A DNA stretch of 64,000 nt from NCBI GenBank assembly GCA_002633005.1, contig NMRA01000054.1:1162927-1226926 (forward strand). Direction: 5' to 3'. The position numbers and the translations under genes were made by a program. The DNA comes from Phoronis australis (Eukaryota; Phoronida; Phoronidae). This document shows positions 1 through 10,868 of the stretch, piece after piece; the stretch's first letter is position 1, and each line of letters starts with the position of its first letter. The notes beneath the pieces were generated by a model. The model had not been told where the DNA came from. It did no database searches and saw only the letters and a program-made list of their open reading frames with translations.

Positions 1-480
1 TCTGTTGCTGGCAATGTTTCTTCTAAAAAAATTAAAACCGAGACGGGCAAGAGATCTTTTATCTATGCAGCTGCTATAATATGGAATTCTTTTAGCCCAG
101 AAATTAAACGGTCCAATTCAATTACTACCTTTAAAGTTAATGTTAAAAAGTGGTTGTAATTTACTTAACCTTTTATACCCTGCCTGTCTTAATCATGTCA
201 TTTTTTCATTGTCGTAAATACTCTCATTGCCTAGAGTCATCTCTTAATTTATTTCATCTGTCTTAGTAAATTTTTTACCATTATTTGTCATTTAGTTACT
301 GTCTTAATTCTCAACCTTAACTGTTTTAATTGTATCTTTGTTACGTACATTTCATTGTTGTTTTATTACTTCATTGTATTATATTACTGTTTTTCTTGTT
401 GAGGGCCCTCTTGGAAAGCAGTGCTATCACTGAAGAGGCCACCCTCATTTTAAATATCACAATAATAAAATAATAAATCC
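1..480 (+). mobile_element. 3' end of a non-LTR retrotransposon
   Basis: Frame 1 is open from base 1 to a TAA at 157-159. It encodes the last 52 residues of a non-LTR reverse transcriptase, with the C-terminal signature KTETGKRSFIYAAAIIWNSF followed by a short basic helix ending KKWL. This pattern of a Thr-Gly-(Gln/Lys)-Arg-Ser-Phe block, then a Trp-Asn-Ser block and a basic tail is typical of CR1/L2/Rex-like pol C-termini. The stop is followed by an AT-rich 3' UTR ending in a GGGCCCTCTTGG stem region and an A-rich AATAATAAAATAATAAA tail at about 462-479. Most of the element lies outside the window. It is upstream of the first recognised exon of the host gene and in the same orientation. Confidence 0.72.
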
Positions 481-920
481 TTTTCTGGATATTTTAATAA
501 AAGCAGACTTGTGGATAAGGTCCTACATAGTCTTAAATCAGTTTTTTTAGTGATTTCAACAAATCCTTATTCTGTCACAATGCATCAGTGGCGTCCCAAT
601 TGTGAGATAAAATCAGGATTCAAGTAAAAACTCAATCTCTGCCACAGATTGGATATTTGATTCTTAATAGCTAGTCTTATCTCAATACAGTTGTCGTGTT
701 GCTTACCTAAAGCCTAGGTCACGCTTTCCCATTTAACGGACTTTCGAGCCCAATTTTTGAGAATTGTGAAGGTTAGAAAGCATTAATTTGTTTCAGACTA
801 TTGCATGGGAAATTTATTTTTAATACCTGCTCATACGCCAAAATCCGGTTAAGTATCTATTTAGATCACGGACCTGTAGGCTTGTAATCACCAGTGTCCA
901 TATGACCCGTCTCTTTTTAG

Positions 921-1199
921 CATACCAAGACAAAACCCATAAGTGCTGGGAGGACAGTCCTCGTCGAATTGGTGAGTTGACTGATGTTAAACCAGTCACG
1001 GTTCCAAACTGTCGGTACACATGCGGTAATCTCGGATTTACCTTTGCTACGGTGCAAAATGGCGAAGAATGCTGGTGTTCTAGGAATCCGTTCCTATACA
1101 AGTTAAAAGGCATGAAAGACTGCAACAAAAAATGCGGCCCTACTGGGGAAAGTTGTGGCGGGGCTTGGAGAAGTTACGTGATTTACTCAGAAAAATTCA
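921..1199 (+). CDS. Exon: WSC domain of the multidomain receptor
   Basis: The exon encodes about 93 residues with a clean acceptor (polypyrimidine tract then TTTTTAG at 914-920) and donor (A|GTAAGT at 1199/1200). It is phase 1 at both ends. It has the eight cysteines expected of a WSC domain: one in HKCWED, two in NCRYTC, two in ECWC, two in DCNKKC and one in ESCGG. It also has the usual GFTFATVQNGEECWC core and the closing CGGAWRSYVIY strand. WSC domains are putative carbohydrate-binding modules, known from yeast stress sensors, fungal oxidases, polycystin and Kremen. An in-frame ATG at 902 precedes the acceptor and is unlikely to be a real start, because it falls in intron. The preceding exon is outside the window or unrecognised. 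Confidence 0.88.
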
Positions 1200-2910
1200 G
1201 TAAGTCATTGTTTAAAATTCCCTCTCTCTACAACATCAATGTGTTTCTGGGACATTTAACCTGGTTAAAACCACTATTTGTTTAGTCGACAAGTGACAAC
1301 ACTGTCAACATCAATAAACCTTCCTTTACAGTGTCACGGGACGTTAGTAACTGTACTTCGGTTATCGTGTTGCTTATTTAGTTGCTATTGTTCATTTGTT
1401 CTGATGCTTAATGTCTTTGTTGCGTCACAGAGCGCTGTACAGCCTTTGTTACGTGGGCCATGCGGGCCTGACTGTATATGTCGAGCCCTTCGCTAGCGAC
1501 AGGTTTCGGAGAAGGGTGTGTTTCCTTCCTTGACCTCTATGGAATTGAGCGTATGTCATGTGCAACTCAACTGTATGCGTTGAGGTGAAGTTCACATTTT
1601 TGGCGTTCACTGGAGATTTGCTTTGTTGCATTAATAATACCAAACACGAGAAAATAGAAGAAAAGCAAATGTAATTGAAAGTGTAGCAGCAATGTCTTAC
1701 AGTTTTTCACACTGAACTCAATGGAGGAAGACTAATGCTGTGATTGATAGTCCACGTTCTACGTATTGTTTCGACCAATAAAAATCGGCTAATTGGCATA
1801 CCATCAGACAGTGTGTGCAGGTCTTCTAATTTGACGTCTGATTGACTGATGGGACTGTATTTTGTCTTTTGGCCTGAAATTAAACTTTGAATCAGTGAAT
1901 ATCAGCAAGAATAAGCTTAAGTGTGTTTGAACTTGCTCAATAAACATGTGTTTGTGATGTCTCACCACCAAATGAAGTAACACAGTCATAGAACCCTAAG
2001 TATACTTTAAATGTTTTTTCTCTCGATCATACCGACCTTAGCGTTGAAAATACAGGCGCAAAACAAAATTGTAATAGAACTGGCTGATGTTCAGTATCAG
2101 CTAGACGAGTCACAAATACATTTAGAGGCGACGGAACTCAGGTGTGGTCGCGAACCCTGCGCCATTTGAATTTTGCCCTTCCCTTCTATGGCCACCACTT
2201 TCACCCATGCCCCTTCGCCTTCGCCTCAACTCACACTGGAGAGCGACGTTTAAAAAAGCACATAACGCTTGGTAGCTTGAATAGGTTCACAACCTTCCCG
2301 CCCCCAAGCCTACATTGAAATGACTAAGGCAATGGAGCGTAACGCAGAGGCAGAGAGCTTTAACATTCAGATGCAGATGTTTATCTTTGAAGTGACAAAG
2401 TATTACGAATGACTGGTAAATGTAACAAGGCTCTGACTGCACATAACTTTTCGGTTTGTGGGCAGTAATGGAATAACTTCTTATGTTGTTCTTAAGATGA
2501 AAAAAAGTTTGAAAAAGTCTCGACCGACTCGCGAGTTATATCAGGCGTCGCCACCAGGTGACTTTGCCTGGTTAGTCTCGTTATCAAGAAGCGTGCTCAT
2601 TTCAAATATCCTGCCATTAGAATGTCACTGTTTTAGACCAGGTGTGCATTCAGTAACATTGGGACGTACGCTAGGTTCTTACTAAAATCTAGCCACAGCC
2701 ACGTGTTCTTGATAATACATGGCGATATCTCACGCACTCTCGCGGCGAAGTCTTGCTTTTTAGCGTTTTCTTAGCGTTACTGAACGGGAGGCAGGTGAGC
2801 CAAACATATTTTTAGCATTAACGAACGTCCGTGATTCACTAGCCCAGAATCGGAACCGGTAAGGAAGACGCTGGGACCTGTTCTAGATGTCGTTCTTTTT
2901 GTCTCTTAAG
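1200..2910. other. Intron between the WSC and LDLa1 exons, no feature recognised
   Basis: This 1.7-kb intron of the receptor gene starts with GTAAGT and ends with a CTTTTTGTCTCTTAAG acceptor. Short open frames here (for example 1278-1496 + and 2458-2685 +) show no domain signature, and I see no transposon ends. Confidence 0.55.
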
Positions 2911-3036
2911 GAACTGGACCATGCAATAAAGGAATAGATTACTTCGAATGCGAGGGGAAGTGCCTGAAAAAGACAGATGTGTGCAACCACGACAAAAACT
3001 GTCCCAGCGGCCAAGACGAAGACAATGGCATGTGCG
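2911..3036 (+). CDS. Exon: LDL-receptor class A domain 1
   Basis: The 126-base exon is phase 1 at both ends. The acceptor is a long pyrimidine run ending TTAAG at 2910 and the donor is G|GTGAGT at 3037. It encodes a 42-residue LDLa repeat with all six cysteines, starting TGPCNKGIDYFECEGKCLKK and ending DEDNGMC. The acidic calcium-binding end (VCNHDKNC, then GQDED) is present. It differs from the commonest pattern in having CNHDKN where CDGxxD is usual. LDLa repeats are small calcium-folded ligand-binding modules. In the gene it follows the WSC exon and directly precedes a second LDLa exon. Confidence 0.88.
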
Positions 3037-3808
3037 GTGAGTAAACGTTGGAGAAACGATCCCTACAATCTTCATACACATGTAGTTTAAAGACCTAGTT
3101 GCACGTGATCTCAACGGCTAATAAATTGTTAAAGCATGTTAATCGAAGCCATCAGTACATAAAAGGGTACCAACAAACGTCATGGTACTGGACCCGTACC
3201 ATTCCGGTACCACATTACGGTACTGACACTAGTAAGTTTTGCACGTTTTTTGCATCGGCTGGGTGTCAGTGGCCAGTTGCATGAAAGAGTCCCAAATAGG
3301 AACTCGGCTAAGTTGCCTAAATCTTTTTCAAATTTGTTCCGTTCTTAAGGCACAGATGTAATATTTTTATCTTTTTATCTTTTTATCTTGATTATGAGCT
3401 CTTTGATTAATAGCATTTTGCATCAATATAACTAAAAACTGAGTCCTTAATTCAATCAAAATAATTAGGGACTTAGTCCTTAACTTGGAGTTTTTGCATG
3501 AAAAGTTCCCTACCTATTTTCAATAATGTTGAGAATTCGATGTAGAGTTCAAGTCAAACTTGGCTTAGTAATGATAAACAGCATGAGATAGGATAATCAG
3601 GGTTTTCACAAGCCTTCAATCACGCAGTAGATTTAGAGGTTAGCTGAGTGCCTATTAGGGACTTTTTCATGCAACCGGGAACAGAGCCCCGCCGGCTCCA
3701 GAATCTGACTGAGAAGGTACAAAACTGGTAACGGAACAGCACCTGGCAAGTTCCCGGATGGCATAAAGCCTGCACTAGGTTGATATAAGTGTGGTTCTGG
3801 ATGACACA

Positions 3809-3814
3809 CACACA

Positions 3815-3846
<32 letters not shown>

Positions 3847-3908
3847 CACACATGCATACACGCATACATACATACGTACATACAGTGATACATACATATG
3901 TATGTACA
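3809..3908. repeat. Microsatellite (CA)n/(CGCA)n/(CATA)n
   Basis: This is a compound simple repeat: CACACA, then about ten CGCA units, then degenerate CATACA/CATA units with a TATGTATGTA turn. It produces spurious cysteine/valine/alanine-rich and threonine/histidine-rich open frames on both strands, which should not be annotated as genes. Confidence 0.95.
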
Positions 3909-4039
3909 CATAACATAGATATAGTAAGGTTGGGAGAGTCATTGCAGGCTGAGGCAGTTTCCATGCCCTTCCGGTCACTTAACCTACTGTCAGTCTCACC
4001 AATGAGCTAAACTTGAAATACTGATTAGCTCATTGGTCT

Positions 4040-4440
4040 TACTAAAGACTATAGTATATGGACCGCCAACGTCTTTACATTTTCAATTGATAAAGTATTT
4101 GATAATAACCGTACGCCCTGACGTCACTATTCACTAGCGGCACCTGAAGCGTTAGCAAGTTTTACTTCCGGTCTGCTAATCATGGTCATTTTGTCGGTAT
4201 TTGGATCGGCGATTTTGCCGAACTCACATCCGTGAGCCCGTAAAACATTAATTTCTTAAAAAAGCTCACATTAATACTCCAGACATAACCACCAGACACC
4301 AGACCTTCTCAAAATCAATCTTGCACTTCAGCAGCAGTTTGCATACTCCATCGGACGTCTCAGTTTATAAGGGGACTGTAATAAAAATAATGCAGCAGTT
4401 AACCGGTTCTAACATAATATTAAATTTCAGATTTGCCCGA
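4040..4440. repeat. Dispersed repeat S, copy 1 (uninterrupted)
   Basis: It begins near ACTATAGTATATGGACCGCC and matches a second copy at 29343-29645 plus 31540-31710. Shared words include ACTATAGTAYATGGACCGCC, ACTRGCGRCACCTGA, ATTTGGAYCRGCGATTT and ACATTAATACT. Copy 1 is continuous, while copy 2 is split by a TTAA transposon. The similarity is moderate, so exact ends are uncertain. A THAP-like fragment follows at 4645 and a THAP-like exon lies within copy 2, so the repeat may be part of a THAP-encoding element. Confidence 0.5.
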
Positions 4441-4644
4441 GTAGCGCCCTAAACAAAAGCTCATTCATGTTTATTGTCCTGACAGCGATCGCTGATTGGC
4501 TGATATGTTAGTGACGTGGCTGGTGGGGCATCGACTGCTTATCACATATTGCTGTATAATATTGTAGAAAATTAATATCGTATTTTATCATTGTATCCGC
4601 TGTTCTTATTTTTTCCTGTTTGCCAGTGCTGTAAAAGGTTCGCC

Positions 4645-4740
4645 ATGCCTTTTTGTATGTCTCGTGATTGTTAGAACTCTTCGAAAGAGGTGTCTTCTAA
4701 GGGGATGGTCATTGCGTACCATCGGCCTTGGCCCAAAGCT
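4645..4740 (+). pseudogene. THAP zinc-finger N-terminal fragment, interrupted
   Basis: From the ATG at 4645 the frame reads MPFCMSRDC, then an in-frame TAG, then NSSKEVSSKG and AYHRP. The C-x4-C start, the following Asn-Ser stretch and the (Y/F)-H-R-P motif are the usual opening of a THAP DNA-binding domain. The stop codon and the loss of a clear downstream C-x2-H show decay. It follows repeat S copy 1, and the other S copy also carries a THAP-like piece, so it is probably transposon-derived rather than a host gene. Confidence 0.4.
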
Positions 4741-5280
4741 GTATACTAAGTTTCATTTCGTTACAAGTTTTTAGTATTTCAATACCAGGAAGTCGAATTT
4801 TAGAACAAACGTTGCTGATGCGAAAGACGTCCCAAAATTTTAGGAAATGGCACCTGCACCTTGTCACGAACGTGCTGTTTCTGAAAACGGACGACATAGT
4901 TTTGTTTATTACAAAAGGCGGCAAATTATGCTAGAAAATGACATTTATTTCCACTTAAAAAGTTTACAGAGAGCTGAGTATTGGCTGGCATCTGGCTGGC
5001 TAGAGTCCGCAACGTCAACAGTCACACCAGAGTAAATTGTTGATACGGACTGGTTGCACCGGCAAATTTTCGTCTGACGATAACGACGACTGAGTATCAC
5101 TTTCTGTTGCCTCGGCTCAAACAGGTATCCCTGGTGACCCGACATTTGTCACTAAATTTTTTTATTCCGACAGTTCTTTTGTTTTGGTCCCCTCTTTCAG
5201 GGCTATTCATAATACACGCCGGTGGGCGTTTTGTCCATGCCCATCTTGCAGAGTCTTAGTTAGTTTTATCTATTTACGTC

Positions 5281-6085
5281 ATAATAAATATAGATTATTA
5301 GATGGCGAAGTCGTTATCCCCCGTTATCTAGAGCCTGAGTGGATTTTGGAGAATTATCGCCCGAGGGGCGTTAATACCACATACTGAGCGAGAAACATTA
5401 TAATGAATCGATCTACCTTTCTTGACTCGCCTCGGCTTTTTAACTACTTTCTATGTCAGAGGCCCTGGGTCGGAGGTCGTGACCTTTTAAGAAAAGCCGA
5501 CTCGGAGATTTTTTGTCAAATAATGTTTTTATTCAAAACCAATTGAAAATTTAAACAAAACAGAAATAAAGTGAATGTATAAATTAAGGTTTAGCAACTA
5601 TTATAGCTTACTACACATTTTAGCATGCTAAGCTTCGACCGAGAAAATATTGTCTGCTAAAGTAGGTTACCACTGGTAACTGAGTATAATGCTCAAGTCA
5701 AAGGATCCCGACGACGCCATACCCGCATTCAAATTGAAAACCGGTGATTTACAAGTAAGAGAACATGAGAGAAAAATTTCACTGAATTAAAATATCGTTT
5801 TTTTATGGAAATTATGCGTCTTATTTTTCATAGATTATAAATGTCGGTGCAATGCCCTTTTCTGAACAGGCGATTGTTGTGCGTGCTCATTTAAGTATTC
5901 TATTTTCACGTCCGAAGACGTCAGCCTCTAAGTGGTGTAGTGGTAAAGTCGGCGACTCGAAACTCTTGAGACCCGGGTTCGAATGCGGCCTTGGTTTCCC
6001 GCCAAAATGTTATCTCACTAGTGAGATAACTTCATGGGTTATTACACGGTTGTATCTGCCATTCGAGGCTAATATTGTGGTATAA
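5281..6085 (+). mobile_element. Half copy of a foldback element with a tRNA-like segment
   Basis: The sequence from ATAAATATAGATTATT (about 5284) to TGTGGTATAA (about 6085) matches one arm of the 1.7-kb palindrome at 38801-40515, in the same order: terminal GGCGAAGTCGTTATCCCCC, the GACTCGCCTCGGCTTT block, TCGGAGGTCGTGACC, the ATGCTCAAGTCAAAGGATCCC block, a tRNA-like stretch (5930-5999), and a 22-bp perfect palindrome at 6009-6030 centred on ACTAGT. Only one arm is present, so this is either the ancestral unit or a deleted foldback. No open frame of note is inside. Confidence 0.75.
5930..5999 (+). repeat. tRNA-like segment inside the foldback unit
   Basis: The stretch holds an A-box-like TGGTGTAGTGG and a B-box GGTTCGAATGC at tRNA-like spacing, with CCCGGGTTCGAA resembling a T-stem and loop. 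The acceptor stem does not pair convincingly and no CCA or standard anticodon arm is clear, so I treat it as a tRNA-derived (SINE-like) polymerase III promoter remnant rather than a working tRNA gene. Confidence 0.55.
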
Positions 6086-7978
6086 ATGACAATATTTGCA
6101 ATCCTCTTCTTGTTTTACTCTGCAAAATAGCTCGTGGCGTACCCCGGGCAAAATAGATTACGATAAACATTATTGAACTTGGTAAAGAGTGACAGTTGAT
6201 TCCATAGTCGTGTGACTCTGCAAGAAGAGACCTTAATCAACATGAAAGACGGTTGTACGTTTACAAAAAAGCAGGAGAATAGAGGTAATCGATACGAATA
6301 TTGGCCCTTTCTGAGTGAGCGGTCCCTTAAGAATTTGTCAATAAACACAGGAAAAAGGTGGCTACTTAAATGTCATTAATGGCCCCCATCAAGAGCTGGG
6401 CCCATAGATATGAAAAGATAAATTTTCAAAGATCATGAAATGCGCAGCAATTGATGTTATCTGTCAGGTCATCTATTTTCCCAAGTCATATGCAATTTCG
6501 AGAAAAAATAGAGCGACAGAGAGGAGTTTCTGAAAAAATATAGTTTTGCATTCGTAAAATTGTCTTATTGAACATAAAATTTTCTCGATTTTTCGAAATA
6601 CGTATATGAATTATTAAGCGCACATTTTCAAGTCCGTTGAGACGACCTATGCTGCAAAAGCAGAGAACCCAAACAACAATATTCTGGCCAGGGCCCCCGA
6701 AGGGTAAACCGTGGACTGTCAAATGTTCTCTTTTTTCTCTCTTATCCATATTCGCAGTCTTTCTTTTCTCAACTGTCCGCGGCCTCTTTATATTGGTTGC
6801 GACGGTTTAGCCCTGACGCATACAATTTTTTTTTGTTGGGGGGGGGGCATGTGCTTCCCAGGCCCCTCGCTTCATACGGCCACAAAACTACCACAACAAA
6901 TAACAACACTCATGAATTTAAAATTTTACAGTGAGCAGACGGCAGTGGGTCAGAATACTCACTTAAGTTTGTTTTAAACTTACTTAATCAATATTCGAAA
7001 TTCTCAGGTCTTAATCCAAATATCGAAAAACTCCATGTGTATACAGTGGTTCCATGAAACAATGTGAGACCTTATGTTCTCAAAAAATTTTAAGATGGAC
7101 CAGTGAAGCTTTTACCGTATTAGGAATTACATATAGCGAAGACTTGGAAAACATTCCAAATTTAACCTAGGATGAGAAAGTAAGGAAATAAATAAAGCAT
7201 TGCATGTGTGGTCTAGACAATGTTCAAATAATTCTATTACCAAAAATTAACTCATCTGTTTATCACTCTCCCGTCTCCTTTCAAAGCGTTTATAAGAAAT
7301 AGACCAAACGTTTTTTAGTTTTAATTGGTTACAGAAAAGTGATAGAAAAGCTGGAAAAGATAATCCAGGATTATGACTGTGGAGTATGGAGAATGGTCCA
7401 CTCTGCTTCTTACACAAAGGCACTGAAACTTACGTGGGTCCGTAGATTAGCAAACGCAAACAAAGTTATAGATACATTTGACTGAAGCATTTTGGGAAAA
7501 GTTTAAACTTCTATGGTGTTTTGGAGATGAGTGTTGTAATGCGATCGACTCCGAAATTAAAAATAAGTTCTGGATGGAAAGTTTCCCATCTTAAAAGAAT
7601 TTGTGTCATTGACCCAGGAGACTTTGACGAACTTATAAAATCTTATTTATCAACCTTTCTGGTAGAACTCCTTATTTGCAAAAGGTCAGTATTTTCAAGT
7701 CGTGGAACGATAGAGGAGTAAGGAATAGATGGTTGAATTTTGAACACGTTTTTATTGAAAATAAAGCGACCATTGAGTGAGTGCGTGCTTGTATGTGTTC
7801 ATTGTGTTTACATTGTAATATTTCATATTGATAATAAATCTACTCAAGGAGAAACAGGTAGTGCCTCAGTTGATGAGAAACAAAGAAATGATTCTCATAA
7901 TGTGTTCGCAGCCTTTAATAGTACTTAGGTTATTTCGGACCGGGCCACTGCCTGATGTTCAGAGATTTCTGTACAGTA
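6086..7978. other. Intronic sequence without recognised features
   Basis: This is mid-intron AT-rich sequence. It includes a G-run at 6837-6847 and short frames without motifs. I see no exon, repeat end or RNA gene. Confidence 0.5.
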
Positions 7979-7981
7979 AAC

Positions 7982-8032
7982 AAGTGATCAAGGAGTGTAC
8001 GAAAAACTGTACTACACTCCTTGAAGTGATCA
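7982..8032. repeat. Short hairpin with flanking direct repeat
   Basis: TCAAGGAGTGTA (7988-7999) and TACACTCCTTGA (8013-8024) are perfect 12-bp inverted repeats around a 13-base loop. The 9-mer AAGTGATCA occurs directly on both sides (7982-7990 and 8024-8032). The function is unknown. Confidence 0.7.
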
Positions 8033-8748
8033 TGTTACGCGATTCTGGTTCTGTCAGAGTCATTGTTATGACTAACCTTCTTGATAGGTCCCAGACTACT
8101 GGTAAAGTCTCCAAGATTACTGAATTTACCACTGTATATCTCATCACAAAGAAGGTGAGACTGTGATTGGTTCACCTTATTTTGTTGGCACCGTGAGAAC
8201 TGTGTGTGTTTACATGCATTCCAATGAGTGACCTGTTATTTGGTAATATAGATGGAGCAAGAGCCTAGGTAATGCTAAGTCTTATGGGTCGCCTGTGCCG
8301 GCCGATGTAATTACGACTAAATGTCAGGTCATACATTGACGAGTGTTTTGGTGGACATAAGTGTGATGTTTCGATTAATTTCATGTACATGTTCACTGCA
8401 TAGCTCCACGTGTGTTTGGTACCAGTGATACTAGCCCTACATATGCGATTTGTAAAGTGGCCGATCTGAAATATAAGCCTGACTATCTATCCGACTAATC
8501 CTCAAACATAAACACTAGGGATTACGCGACTAAGCTTGTCACCAAAATGAGTCGTTTTCTAATGAAGATGATACACTGGTATATATTGTAGCACTTTTGT
8601 AGCCAGAGCGTCTACTTCAAAAGAGACAGATGTGCACTGGTAAGAAGTATTTGCTTGTTATCATTAACTAATTCGTGATAGAGAGTAAATGTGTCCTGAC
8701 GCATAACTGCTGGTAAATACAATTCGTATATTTGTTTCTCCCCAACAG

Positions 8749-8865
8749 AACGTTTGGCAAGAGAGTGTGCGACAGAAGGCGGAATACTCTGCGGTTTCTG
8801 TGTTCCCCGGATAAATATTTGTGATGGTGTGAACAACTGTCACGATGGCATAGACGAGCTGTCTT
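8749..8865 (+). CDS. Exon: LDL-receptor class A domain 2
   Basis: The 117-base exon is phase 1 at both ends. The acceptor is TTTGTTTCTCCCCAACAG and the donor T|GTAAGT at 8866. It encodes RLARECATEGGILCGFCVPR followed by the classic calcium-binding end CDGVNNCHDGIDELS. The sixth cysteine is completed by joining the final T to GT at the start of the fucolectin exon at 9163. That shared codon is good evidence that the two exons are spliced together. The domain is closer to the LDLa consensus than the first LDLa. Confidence 0.92.
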
Positions 8866-9162
8866 GTAAGTGATCTAACGACAAGAAGCACCACGTTTTA
8901 AACATGTATGAAGTGGTCATCGGGAGGACATTACTTTAGAGCATAGGGTGATTTAGGGTAGGGATGGTAGGGTAAGAGGTCACGGGCACTCTAAACACTA
9001 CCGGAAAAGCCTATCATTTCAAATTTAGGTGTGATTTAAATATTATTTCCAATGCGGCGTCCTAGACCAGCCTGTGTATGACGATGTGGTTGATAACGAC
9101 AATGACGAGAGTATAGTGGGGCTGCCAACTAATTTTATCTGGTAATGAAATTACGTTTTTAG

Positions 9163-9375
9163 GTGATTATAACGTGGCATACAAGAAATCCACGAAAATG
9201 AGTTCCACACATCCAGTAGGAAATGGAGAGAATGCCGTTGACGGCAACAGAAACCCAAACTATGAAATGTCTTCTTGCATCCATACTGACTCTGATACGT
9301 ATGCTTGGTGGCAAGTGGACCTCGTTGAAGACCATTGGGTCTTGGGAGTAGATATTGTCAACTTGGTCAAGCCTG
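9163..9375 (+). CDS. Exon: fucolectin-type F5/8C domain 1, N-terminal half
   Basis: The 213-base, phase 1-1 exon (acceptor ACGTTTTTAG, donor G|GTAAGT) encodes 71 residues. It starts DYNVAYKKSTKMSS and has the FTP hallmarks NAVDGN, SSCIHTDSD, the WWQVDL strand and the GVDIVN strand. In eel-agglutinin-type lectins, fucose is bound by a His after SCT and by Arg residues in the following NR-x-D segment. Here the His is present but the Arg/Asp segment is replaced by VNLVKP, so lectin activity may be lost. The usual C-C pair is also missing. The length is identical to the paralogous exon at 35852-36064. The partner C-half lies beyond the kringle exon at 18862. Confidence 0.92.
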
Positions 9376-10868
9376 GTAAGTCTCCGATACGCTTCTCTCG
9401 GTGTACAGAAATTTTTTAAAAACCCGCCTTCCGCCAAGAAAATTTTAATTTTCATCGCTTACATTAAATAGGTCCGTTTAATCCTAATTAATGGTCTTTG
9501 AGAGGCATACACGTTAATGAAATGTCTTTTCGCCTGCCTAGTTTTTTGCTTTTATCGCGTAAATTTTGGTTTTTGTGTTAAAAATTGCACTCATTTCCGG
9601 ACAAAATTGGTTGAGCCCTCGGCTGATACATCACGTCTGGGTCCTGGTCAGTCAGTTACAATCAACACTAATTGTGTTTTCGCAACCAAGAAGCAAAAGT
9701 GGTTCACACGTTTTAATGCGAATTTTGCGTTACAATTTCAAGTGCTGTCTTTTCAGTCAAAACTTCAAAAAATATTCCAATGACTTATTGTAACGGTTTA
9801 CTAACGACACGGCTTAGCAGGGTGACGTTTCGGAGAACACAGTCTCTGACCTCAAGGCGAAGGGAGCGACTGTCTCCTACAGAATGTGTCAGAGAAACGG
9901 GAAAATAAAACTAGGACAGGAATTGCATAGTAGAGCACTTCATATTCGGAAATCAATCTGCTGATTTTCGTCTTTCTTATATATATTTCAAGGGCAATTC
10001 GCTTCTGTCATTGTTGAATCTTAACTGAAGCGCCTTGGAGGCTTAAACAATACCAAAATTATGTTATGATCCTGAATTGTTGCAGAATGAGGCGTCCCTG
10101 TTTTATGAACAGTGCTGCCCCCAGCTTCATAAGATGGGGGAGCTCACCCCCTCTCCCCGATTCCTGCGCTTGTCAGACGGCAGTCCCAGTCCCGTCGAAG
10201 TGTGTAATCCGTCATTTTGAAATGTATCAGATAGCACTACAAGGGAACACTTTACGATTTTTAAACGCACTGATACGCCGTAAAATGTAACAATTTCGTT
10301 AAGAGTAACAATTGTTATATTTTTCGTCTATAATACATTTTGCGTTGCTAGGCCTCTCCTAAAATGCAAGAAGTTGTTAAATTTTATGTAATTTTACAAT
10401 TTACGTTAAATGCGCATGCGAGAAATGTAACGCTGTTACATTTTACGAAAGCGACGTCACATTTCATGCGTTTGCATGGTATTAGTCACACGGAGGAAAA
10501 CGGTTCCCACACTTAACGGCTCCTTCCTGGGATTGTTTGAATGAGATCCTACCCTATTGATGTGTCCCTATGTTCCATTGTTTTTTTAGCATAAATTAGT
10601 TTCTTGGTATAATCAAAAATGTACCCCGCATAATTTCAACTTCAGACGAAAGAAGTTTCCAAGATCAGGTAACAAGTTCGTTGTTGTTAAAGCGTTCTTG
10701 CAATCTTTTGCTGGCGCTCACAGGTCATAAACTAATTGTGTATCTGGCATTATATAGACATTTATATTGACAGTACGAAAGTTTGTTCTGAAATTCCGGG
10801 GTCATTGTCTTCCTCAGAGCAATATCTTGGTCGTAACTGGTCAATGTGATGATGTCAAATCGGTCCGT
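9376..10868. other. Intron before the antisense Gypsy element
   Basis: This is intron sequence between the fucolectin N-half and kringle exons. It contains a palindrome-rich patch at about 10262-10460. A search by eye for an FTP C-half exon here, which would make domain 1 contiguous without the kringle, found none. Confidence 0.5.
10262..10460. repeat. Palindrome-rich GTAAC/GTTAC cluster
   Basis: Repeated short motifs such as GTAAAATGTAAC, TAACAATTGTTA (perfect palindrome), AATGTAACGCTGTTACATT (perfect stem with 3-base loop) and TTACGTTAAATGCGCATGCG crowd about 200 bases. It looks like part of a small palindromic DNA element, but no terminal repeat or target duplication was found. Confidence 0.45.

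Larger units (their letters stand above)
3037..8748. other. 5.7-kb intron between the LDLa exons
   Basis: The intron holds a simple repeat (3809-3908), a dispersed THAP-associated repeat (about 4040-4740), a half copy of a foldback element (5281-6085) and a small hairpin (7982-8032), all listed separately. A triple TCTTTTTATCTTTTTATCT run lies near 3368-3389. No additional exon was recognised. The open frames at 7521-7721 and 7828-8166 have no familiar motif. Confidence 0.5.

Noticed and set aside
902-920. ATG at 902 as translation start of the WSC exon
   Set aside because: It precedes a strong acceptor (CTCTTTTTAG), and the residues before the splice site are not part of a WSC domain or a signal peptide.
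3620-3978. Overlapping cysteine/valine-rich and threonine/histidine-rich open frames
   Set aside because: They are translations of the CA/CGCA/CATA microsatellite and its flanks.
5930-5999. Functional tRNA gene
   Set aside because: The A and B boxes are present, but the acceptor stem and anticodon arm do not pair properly and the segment is part of a repeated element.
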